A DNA stretch of 59,735 nucleotides from Candidatus Altimarinota bacterium (GTDB lineage: Bacteria; Patescibacteriota; Gracilibacteria; BD1-5; UBA2023), in contig JANQGT010000006.1 of the NCBI GenBank assembly GCA_028277205.1, positions 1-59,735 of the forward strand, given 5' to 3'. The position numbers and the translations under genes were made by a program. Numbering within the stretch: position 1 is the stretch's first letter; each line of letters starts with the position of its first letter. Under the pieces are notes generated by a model. It saw only the letters and a program-made list of their open reading frames with translations. It was not told where the DNA came from and made no database searches. Of the stretch, positions 53,362 through 59,735 are shown piece by piece.

Positions 53362-53604
53362 ATGCTATTGTCGCGATCACGCCACTGCGCGGCAGCGAAT
53401 ATCGGGCTTGTTTCATGCGCCATGAGATACGAGAGCATGCAAATTGAACTCGGGAAATATGCCACCCTGAATGATGTTTCACACGCGATGAGACGCGAGA
53501 GCATGCAAATACACGAGCATACGGCATTTGCGGTACTACTTTCAGAGAGGCATAAAGATTCGAATACGCTTCAACTTGCAGGTTCGGATTCTTATCGCGA
53601 ATGA
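53362..53604 (+). CDS. Doubtful small frame with internal duplication
   Basis: Starts at ATG 53362 and looks coding for about 80 residues, with AMRYESMQI and AMRRESMQI encoded by two related 23-bp direct repeats (near 53420 and 53488). In code 25 the UGA at 53602 is not a stop and the frame would run about 180 bases into the antisense of the histidine kinase gene, which argues against it. No family recognised. Confidence 0.2.
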   Translation: MLLSRSRHCAAANIGLVSCAMRYESMQIELGKYATLNDVSHAMRRESMQIHEHTAFAVLLSERHKDSNTLQLAGSDSYRE

Positions 53605-53648
53605 CGATTTGTTTGCGGATACGGTATCGTCAATTTCAAAGTAATACC

Positions 53649-54911
53649 CTACCACCGGACCGTGATCGTCGTGCCTTTGCCGATTTCGCTCTCTAGCTCG
53701 ATGCTCATGCCGTGCACTTTTTCGATGATGGTACGCACGATAGAGAGCCCGAGTCCGTGTCCGCTGGCGTATGTGCGCGCCGCATCCGTTTTATAAAATC
53801 GTCTCCAGACTTTGTCGATGTCCTCGGGTTTGATACCGACGCCGTTGTCACTGACGACGAGGGCGCGTTTTTCCAGCTGGACGCGCACGCGCCCCGTCTC
53901 GGGATCAGAGTACTTCAGACCGTTTGAGACCAGATTATTGACCGCGATCTCAAAAAGATCGCGATAGATCCAGAGTGTTACGCGCGCTTTTGTAGAGGAA
54001 AAAGTAACGCGCTTTTGACCCATCGTCGGCAGTCCCGAGAGAAATCTGCTCATATCCGTACGCTCGCGATCGAGCTCGCTCGTCTGCGCGCGCGCAAGCT
54101 CGAGCAATGACATAGTGAGCGAATTCATCTCCGCGACCTGTTTTGCGATGCGATCCAGTCATTCACGGTAGTCTTCTTTTGCGCGGGCGATGTCGATGGA
54201 GCTCTGGATTTCAAATATTTTATTTTTAAATTCGTGTGCGAGATCATCGGAAAACTGCTCGAGATTTTTCGTCTCCTCGTGCACTCGGCGAAAGAGTGTA
54301 TTGAGCGTATCGGACAGGAGATAGATATCATCCGCGGGATTTCCCTCGAGGGGGATGAGCTGCTCTTCGACCGGTTTTCTCGGAGCAAATGCGCGCGCTT
54401 TTTTCGTGATATCGCGAAATGGCTCATAGAGTACATAGCTAAAAAGCACCGCGATGATGAAAATGACGGCGAGTCCGAATCCTGAAAATACGCTCATGGC
54501 ATACAAAAAATCATCGCGCTCCGTCACCACGTCCGTCACATCGAGCGCGAATACGAGCGTATCGCCGCCGTATACCGAGTACTCCGCGATGAAATACGAG
54601 CGCCTGTCGATCTCTATGATGCGATCCGCTCCGATGAATGTCTGTGTATAGTCAAATCGCTCGAAGATCCCCTGCGCGTGCAGCGGATCTCTGCTGCGAC
54701 CGAGGATGAGCAGGTGCTGTGTCGTGCGGATGACCTCCCCAAACGTGCGAATATCCTCCAGACGCTCGCGGACATACAGCGTCTGCTCCTGGCGCCATCG
54801 CCGCTCGTTTGTGGCGAAGAGGAGGGTATTGAACACGATGAGCACGCAAAATACGATCCCCGTGAAGAGCACGACGACTTTTTGGCGGGAGGTGAGGGGG
54901 AAAATCTGCAC
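53649..54911 (-). CDS. Sensor histidine kinase
   Basis: 420 residues. Two membrane helices (about 10-33 and 139-165) enclose an extracytoplasmic sensor of about 105 residues; a HAMP-like segment follows. The phospho-acceptor motif is LAHEFKN with His226, an unusual version of HELRTPL. UGA-Gly at 54159 joins the dimerisation helices. The ATPase domain has N-box NNLVSNGLKYS, G1 SDNGVGI and G2 GHGLGLSIV. It is encoded on the same strand as an OmpR-type regulator 1.3 kb upstream, separated by a dehydrogenase and a small gene; they probably form one system. Confidence 0.92.
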
Positions 54912-54980
54912 GGTGGCGGTTGTTAGAAACCGCTTTCAAAAAGACTATTGTAGTGTATTTTTGCGACTCACCAAGAAATT

Positions 54981-55883
54981 TTACTTCTTATGAAGCATGC
55001 GCTCGACAGATTTTCCCGTAGCAAATGCCTCGACATTTTCTATCATGAGTTCCTCTCATGCGTCGCGCGCCTGTCGGGTCAGCCCCGCGATGTGCGGTGT
55101 GACGAGTACCCGGGGGTGCGAGAGCATTTTTTGATAAAATGCATTGCTGGTATCGCCGAGCGGCTCTGGGTCGCAGTCGATCGCCGCACGATCGAAAGCG
55201 CCGTCCGAGAGCGCCGAGAGCATCGCATCCGCATCATATGTGTACGGTCGCGAAAATGTCAGAAATTTCGCGTGTCCCGGGAGACTGCGAAAAAACGACT
55301 CATCGAGAAGATTGTGACTCGAGGGTGAGCAGTTGAGCGCATTGATGACGAGATCAGCATCCGCGACGCAGGCATGCAGATCATCACCTCGCTCGAAAAA
55401 TAGAACGCTCATCCCGAGTGCTCCGAGCACCTCTCCGAGCTGCGCTCCGATGCTGCCCTTTCCGATGATAGTCGCATGTTTTCCGACGAGACTCTCATGG
55501 GAAATGATCGGTACGTCCTCGCGAGTATCGATCGTGAGATGGAGATCACGAAAGAGCGCAAGGGTCATAAAGACGCTCCACTCTACGATAGTGTCGCGAT
55601 TTCCGCCGCGAGCGTTCGCGACCTGTACGCCTCTTTGTGCCAGCACCTGCGAGTCAAATGATCCGATCTCGACAAACGGATAGGTGACGAATACATTTTC
55701 AAATAATCCGAGCGCCGCATGCAGATACTCCCCGTCACTACAGACGATGTCAAATCCGCGCGCTTTGTGTGCCAGATCCTCGGCACTCTCGGGACTGCCG
55801 AAATACGAGACCTCGCCCGCGCGCTCCAGACGCGAGCGCTGATCATCCGTAAATCCGAAATCTCCGAATACCGCGATTTTCAT
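54981..55883 (-). CDS. D-isomer-specific 2-hydroxyacid dehydrogenase
   Basis: 300 residues. The NAD-binding motif is GKGSIGAQLGEVLGALG (about 137-153), ending with RVLVTPHIAGLT, where the catalytic-type His of the family lies. UGA-Gly at 55056 adds 25 C-terminal residues. The sequence is shorter and more divergent than SerA; it may reduce a 2-keto acid or act on phosphoglycerate. It sits between the response regulator and the kinase genes, 69 bp before the latter. Confidence 0.82.
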
Positions 55884-55938
55884 ACTATGGATGGGTTATG
55901 ATTGGCACGCATTTTCGGACAATTTGCCTCTGCGAAAA

Positions 55939-56118
55939 TTATTTATCTTCAGCAGATTTTCCGCAACGCGCAAGGAGCCTGTCGGTTTCGACGATGACTC
56001 TTTGAAACTCTTTTGTCGCCTGTCTCGCTTGTGTAATTTTGAGCAGCATGCCGTTATATGTTGGCATCTCGTCTGCTGGATCGGGAGATGTGTGTGTGTC
56101 TTGTAGTGATACCGTCAT
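55939..56118 (-). CDS. Small hypothetical helical protein
   Basis: 59 residues, ATG to TAA, no UGA. A disordered N-terminus is followed by an amphipathic helix (MLLKITQARQATKEFQRVIV ...). It fits in a 345-bp gap between the response regulator and dehydrogenase genes on the same strand and reads as coding. No family recognised. Confidence 0.5.
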   Translation of the reverse strand: MTVSLQDTHTSPDPADEMPTYNGMLLKITQARQATKEFQRVIVETDRLLARCGKSAEDK

Positions 56119-56228
56119 GAGAATAGACCTGAGGACTTTATGACATAGACTTTATGAGTGTGTCGATTGTAAACAACACAAATCGAAAGTCAATAGCTAT
56201 AAATATTTCAAAAATATCATGCTCCACG

Positions 56229-56918
56229 CTAATCAATCACATACCCCGCGAGCTTTACCGTGCGAATGAGATGCGGATTGTCGAGCTTTTTTCGCAGGTA
56301 GGCGATATGGACATTGATCGTGTCCGAGCCGTAGGAAAAATCCGAGCCGTAGTCTTTCCATACGTGCTCGAAAATTTCCTCGCGCGATACGATCCGTCAG
56401 CGATTTTTCAGCAGATACGCAAAGAGTGCGAACTCTTTCGGCGAGAGGGCAATCTCACTATCGTCTTTTCGGCGGATGCGCTGGGACGAGAGATTGACCT
56501 CCAGATCCTCGATTTCTATGATCTCATTGCCAAATCCGGAGTTGTTTGCCATCTGGGCCCTCGTGCGCTCCATGATATTCGACACGCGCAGATAGAGCTC
56601 CTCGAGATTGAAAGGCTTGACGAGATAGTCGTCGGCGCCGGCGGAGAGCCCCTCCACTTTGTCGATGGGCTTATCGAGCGCCGTCAAAAAGAGGTAGGGA
56701 ATGTCGATGCCGCGTTGTTTCGCCATTTTGACGAGCGAGAGTCCGTCAATCTCTGGGATCATGCGATCCACGATGAGAAAATCGTACTCGACATTGCGCA
56801 TGTTTTCATACGCTCGCTCGCCGTCGTAGGCGGTGTCCGCTTCCCATCATTTCAGGCGGAAATAGTCGGCGATATTTTCGGCGATTGCCCGATTGTCTTC
56901 GATGACAAGCAGATGCAT
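56229..56918 (-). CDS. OmpR/PhoB-family response regulator
   Basis: 229 residues. Receiver domain: acidic pocket at Glu7-Asp8, phospho-acceptor Asp51 in LIVDRMIPEIDG, Thr/Ser switch in FLTALD and Lys in LVKPFN. UGA-Gly codons at 24 (LKGWEADTAYDGE, the usual Gly) and about 174. The winged-helix domain has LSPKEFALFAYLLKN and DTINVHIAYLRKKL. It binds DNA when phosphorylated, presumably by the kinase at 53.6-54.9 kb. Confidence 0.93.
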
Positions 56919-56975
56919 GGTATCGGTGGATGGAGTGAGAATAGCTGCAGATCAATCGGAGCAAGACCCGGGTTT

Positions 56976-57602
56976 TTACTCTGCTGTCTGTGGAAATCCT
57001 GTGACGATATCATCGAGCGTGTTAGCTCCGAGCTTTTTCTCGGAGGTATCCGTGTCCGCGCTCAGATAGACGATCGTATGCTGCATCGTCACGCCGTGAG
57101 CTCGTCGCAAAGCGACTGATGTGTCGTAGTCGACCTTGAATATCGCGGTATCCGACGAGATGTCGCCTATATTTTCCTCTATATTTTCCTCGAGTGCGCG
57201 GCAGCTGGGACACCAGTCCGCGTGAAAAAACAAAGCGACATTTTGCCCCTGGGCGACAGCGCTGTCGACTGTCTGCGAGTCGTAGTCGATATATCCGGAG
57301 ATCGACTCGGCATCCATAGCATCACCCTCCGTATCCGTATCCATGGCAGTATCGTCAGATCCTTCGTCCATCATGGAGCCATCCTCTGTGCTGTCATCCA
57401 TACTCGTGCTGTCGTCTGCGGTCTCATCGTCCGATTCTGTATCCATGTCTGTATCCATGGACTCGTCGGGCATAGTGTCACTATCTGTCGGTGCCGTGCT
57501 ATCGTCCGGAGCCGTCCCGTCATCCGTCGGAGCCGAGTGCATACAGGCGGAGAGCAGTATGATTGCCGCAACGGAAAGCAGCGTGATGCCAGTGTACTTC
57601 AT
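56976..57602 (-). CDS. Thioredoxin-like lipoprotein
   Basis: 208 residues from the ATG that gives a clean signal peptide. Lipobox LSAC (Cys20), then about 85 residues of Asp/Ser/Thr/Met-rich low-complexity linker, then a thioredoxin fold with active site FFHADWCPSCRALEENI. It should carry out disulfide exchange outside the membrane. It lies 54 bp downstream of a CcdA-like gene on the same strand, the usual electron donor for such proteins. The acidic linker may keep it away from the membrane or bind cations. Confidence 0.88.
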   Translation of the reverse strand: MKYTGITLLSVAAIILLSACMHSAPTDDGTAPDDSTAPTDSDTMPDESMDTDMDTESDDETADDSTSMDDSTEDGSMMDEGSDDTAMDTDTEGDAMDAESISGYIDYDSQTVDSAVAQGQNVALFFHADWCPSCRALEENIEENIGDISSDTAIFKVDYDTSVALRRAHGVTMQHTIVYLSADTDTSEKKLGANTLDDIVTGFPQTAE

Positions 57603-57656
57603 AGAAGTGGGATTACCGATAAAGCGCCAGTGTACCGCCCTTGAAATAAAATGCAA

Positions 57657-58397
57657 CTAATACGTGTCAGAAAGTCCGTTTCCCCGCAAAAGCATTCGCT
57701 CCAGCTGGACTGTTTCCGACCATCCTCGATCCGTAAACCATGCCTCTATATCCCGATGAAATCCGAGAGAAAACATGATACCCGCAGCGAGAAAAAAGAC
57801 TCCCACACCCCGGCGAAACCATCCGCGCGGATCGCTCGCACCCCGGATCGTGCGCATAAACGTCTGACCGAATACCGCTACCAAAAGCAGCATGAATACG
57901 AGACCGAGCGCGTAGAGCGTGATATAGAGCGTCCCCAGTGAAAAATCCACCGGCAAAATGCTGCCGATGACGGCGGCGTATGTCGGTGAACAGCTGGTGA
58001 AAACCGGTCCGAGTGCGATACCTGTGAGCACACTGCCGGTATAGCCGTCGTGCTCACGGGCACTGCATAGCCACGCTCCGGACTGTCTGGAAAATCCCGA
58101 CATGGCAACAGCTCGCTCCCATGCACCCGGAAAGACCATGGAGAGCCCCACGACAAAGAGAATCACTCATGATATCACCGCCCACGTCTCGTGCGATATC
58201 GGAGCAAATGTCGCCATCCCCTTTACGAGTAGGGCGAAAGCGACGATGGAAAACGCAAGCGACGCCATCATGATGGTGATGTGCCCCGGGCGCGAATGCG
58301 CCATCGATCCCCCGAGGATCACAGACAAAAGCGGAAACGCGCACGGTGCGAAGATCGTGAGGACTCAAGCGGTAAATGACAGCAGAGCGAGAGACAT
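57657..58397 (-). CDS. CcdA/DsbD-type membrane thiol transporter
   Basis: 246 residues, six or seven membrane helices, two UGA-Gly codons, one giving FTAGVLTIFAPCAFPLL, the conserved PCxxP region (Cys19). The second Cys is in GPVFTSCSPTY (about 137). The family passes reducing equivalents from cytoplasmic thioredoxin to extracytoplasmic partners, here presumably the lipoprotein thioredoxin encoded next. A promoter and a leader hairpin precede the gene. Confidence 0.9.
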
Positions 58398-58426
58398 GGA
58401 CGATATCCGAAAAGAAAGCGAAGAAA

Positions 58427-58488
58427 GAGCATCCTCCTCTTCGCATGATCGAGGAGGCTATTGTATGCCGATCGGATTAAGAAAACAA
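58427..58488 (-). promoter_or_regulatory. Promoter and leader hairpin of the ccdA-like operon
   Basis: Minus strand: TTGTTT (58483-58488), 17-bp spacer, TACAAT (58460-58465). The leader begins with CTCCTC ... GAGGAG (58428-58451), a hairpin within the first 30 nt of the transcript. Confidence 0.6.
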
Positions 58489-58756
58489 AGGAGCGTTCGA
58501 GTGTGTTTTTTATACACAATACCGGGTCATCGACCGATAAGACCGGGCATAGATTCTCGGGTGCCGGGAATGCCTGGGAAAAAACCGGTGCTGGTTTTGC
58601 ATGGTATTTTTCACGATAAAGACCCTCACTGCAGTCGAAAGCTCACTTGCTCTCGGCTGCAGCCGAGGCGTCCCATCGCGATCGATCACATGCCGTATGT
58701 GGATTTTGACTGGCTAAAAGCCTGAAAAAAATACAAGCGAAAACCGGGATTGTTTG
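58489..58756. other. Interval without a supported gene
   Basis: A plus-strand frame starting at 58570 (MPGKKPVLVLHGIF ...) looks coding for about 70 residues but has no stop before running antisense through the next gene. Nothing else stands out. Confidence 0.4.
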
Positions 58757-59143
58757 CTATTTTTGTCGCTGCTCCCGGATGAATACCGGAAAATGCACGA
58801 GAAACAACAAGAGAAATATCGTCCCCCAGATACCGCCGGAGAGCATGGTTTCTTTCGTGGAAAATTGTCGCTGGATGAGTACTGTCTCCCGGGCTTCTTC
58901 TTTGCACTCCTCGATTTCCTCCTCGGTTCGTGCCTCGCGCTCCTCGCCGTCGATGATCGGTCGGGGATCGTTTTCGCAGTTTTCCACCTGCCAGCGTCCG
59001 GATCCGCCCGTCAGGTATTCCTCGTCGGTGATGATGGATGATATCGCGTACGAATACGCGAGCGTCCCGTAGCCCACGACGGCGCCGATGAGTCCGACGA
59101 CGGAGGCGACCAGCAGATAGATGGAGATGAAGAGATGGCGCAT
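58757..59143 (-). CDS. Small membrane protein of unknown function
   Basis: 128 residues, no UGA. Two membrane helices (about 6-30 and 101-120) flank a 65-residue acidic segment with two Cys (ENCENDP, EECKEEA), probably on one side of the membrane. TATGAT lies close upstream of the ATG, so the leader is very short. No family name can be assigned. Confidence 0.6.
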   Translation of the reverse strand: MRHLFISIYLLVASVVGLIGAVVGYGTLAYSYAISSIITDEEYLTGGSGRWQVENCENDPRPIIDGEEREARTEEEIEECKEEARETVLIQRQFSTKETMLSGGIWGTIFLLLFLVHFPVFIREQRQK

Positions 59144-59392
59144 ATCCTGATAGGATCATAAAATAAAAACGAGCACTGACATAGTACTCGTTTTTGGAGG
59201 AAAGCAAGAGAGCGGACCTGCGCTCTACTAGTAGCGACACCGAAGATCGACAGAAGCGTTATTTTGAGTGGATGAGATCGAAACAACTTCGAAGCTGACA
59301 GAGCCAAAATGCAGCGGCAATGCGCAAATCATGACTACTCTATAGTATATCTATCCACGAATGTCAAATAATTTTCCCAGAAGAATTGTTGC

Positions 59393-59735
59393 TTACATGA
59401 TAAAGCTCTTCTCAAGGCGCTCGATGCGACTCTCGAGCGGCGGATGCGAGGAAAAAAGCGAGAGCCACGAATTTTTTGTCGAAATTTTGAATGCGGCGAG
59501 CTCCCCATCGTCGTTTTCCTGCGTTTGAGGAAAGAGCTTTTGCAGTCTGCGGAGTGCCGCGACCATGCTGTCGCGCCCTGCAAACCGGGCTCCGCCCGCG
59601 TCCGCCCGGTATTCTCGGTAGCGTGAAAATGCCATGAGGATGAGACTCGCGAGGATACCGAGCACGATCTCCAGGATGATGACGCTCGCATAGTAGCCGA
59701 TGCCGAATCCCTCTTCGTTTTTCAGGATGGCGCGA
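59393..59735 (-). CDS. htpX: M48-family metalloprotease HtpX, C-terminal part
   Basis: The last 114 residues are present; the gene continues beyond the window. A membrane helix is followed by [16 protein letters not shown], which holds the third zinc ligand Glu of the M48 family, and the end [16 protein letters not shown] is typical of HtpX. The HExxH motif would be upstream, outside the window. HtpX degrades damaged membrane proteins. TAA stop. Confidence 0.88.
   Translation of the reverse strand, partial: RAILKNEEGFGIGYYASVIILEIVLGILASLILMAFSRYREYRADAGGARFAGRDSMVAALRRLQKLFPQTQENDDGELAAFKISTKNSWLSLFSSHPPLESRIERLEKSFIM

Noticed and set aside
53362-53800. Plus-strand gene opposite the histidine kinase end
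   Set aside because: In code 25 it would overlap the kinase gene antisense by about 180 bases; the kinase is certain.
58570-58760. Plus-strand frame beginning MPGKKPVLVLHGIF
   Set aside because: No UAA or UAG before it runs through the opposite-strand membrane-protein gene; probably fortuitous.

Overview
The window reads coherently only if UGA is decoded as glycine and just UAA and UAG stop translation (NCBI genetic code 25). By hand I count about 80 in-frame UGA codons inside otherwise intact genes. Where a family is well known the UGA falls on an expected glycine: GGTVG of CTP synthase, RPGARR of RNase Y, LSGANL of a pentapeptide-repeat protein, KRGRG of an IS1595-type transposase, and FTAGVL of a CcdA-like protein. 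Code 25 is known from the Candidate Phyla Radiation lineages Gracilibacteria (BD1-5/GN02) and Absconditabacteria (SR1). With a base composition near 50% GC a Gracilibacteria relative is the better guess. All gene boundaries here are given in code 25, so many genes are longer than a standard-code annotation would show.

Layout. 1-4.9 kb: FecR/SLH surface protein, lipoprotein and CHASE2-adenylate cyclase (a probable signalling set), then a small attenuator-like locus. 5-8.6 kb: a large membrane-anchored TIM-barrel-like protein followed by two phospholipid genes (CarS-like CDP-alcohol synthase, CDP-alcohol phosphatidyltransferase). 8.6-15 kb (minus): sortase operon, pentapeptide-repeat protein, ribosomal protein bS21, and a 980-aa protein of unknown function. 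15.5-22.5 kb (minus): RND efflux pump, lipoprotein adaptor and AbrB-type regulator, then a His-rich ZIP transporter. 23-31 kb: SLH protein, tRNA-Ser, nucleoside 2-deoxyribosyltransferase-like protein, MraY, zinc-ribbon protein, RNase Y, Lgt, ComEC, and a second pentapeptide-repeat protein. 31-36 kb: unknown protein, GlyA, a degenerate CRISPR-like repeat array, CtpA-type protease, a possible RNA gene, tRNA-Leu. 36-41 kb: PyrG with an attenuator-like leader, tRNA-Arg with a duplicated 3' end, tRNA-Met, a frameshifted DUF4440 gene, a 503-aa unknown protein. 41.7-51 kb: a membrane protein, an anaerobic ribonucleotide reductase operon in which the glycyl-radical domain is a separate 59-aa protein, and a flavin electron-transfer set (ferredoxin-reductase-membrane fusion, ApbE, FMN-binding lipoprotein) interrupted by a transposase remnant. 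51.5-59.7 kb (minus): ABC exporter, two-component system with a 2-hydroxyacid dehydrogenase, CcdA/thioredoxin pair, small membrane protein and HtpX.

How the genes fit together. MraY, Lgt, sortase, SLH proteins and the S41 protease point to a peptidoglycan-containing, actively decorated envelope. NrdD/NrdG, oxygen-sensitive enzymes, sit next to an envelope flavin redox set, and a CcdA/thioredoxin pair lies further along, which suggests an anaerobic or microaerobic life with extracytoplasmic redox work. Many genes lack a Shine-Dalgarno motif and instead have a TATAAT-like box about 18-27 nt upstream of the start, so short leaders are probably common. Strongest items for a second look: the split NrdD with a free-standing glycyl-radical peptide under tandem NrdR-like boxes; the three-domain ferredoxin/FNR/membrane fusion beside ApbE; ATGA/GTGA overlaps that look like fossil UGA stops; a dispersed repeat family; and the degenerate CRISPR-like array.
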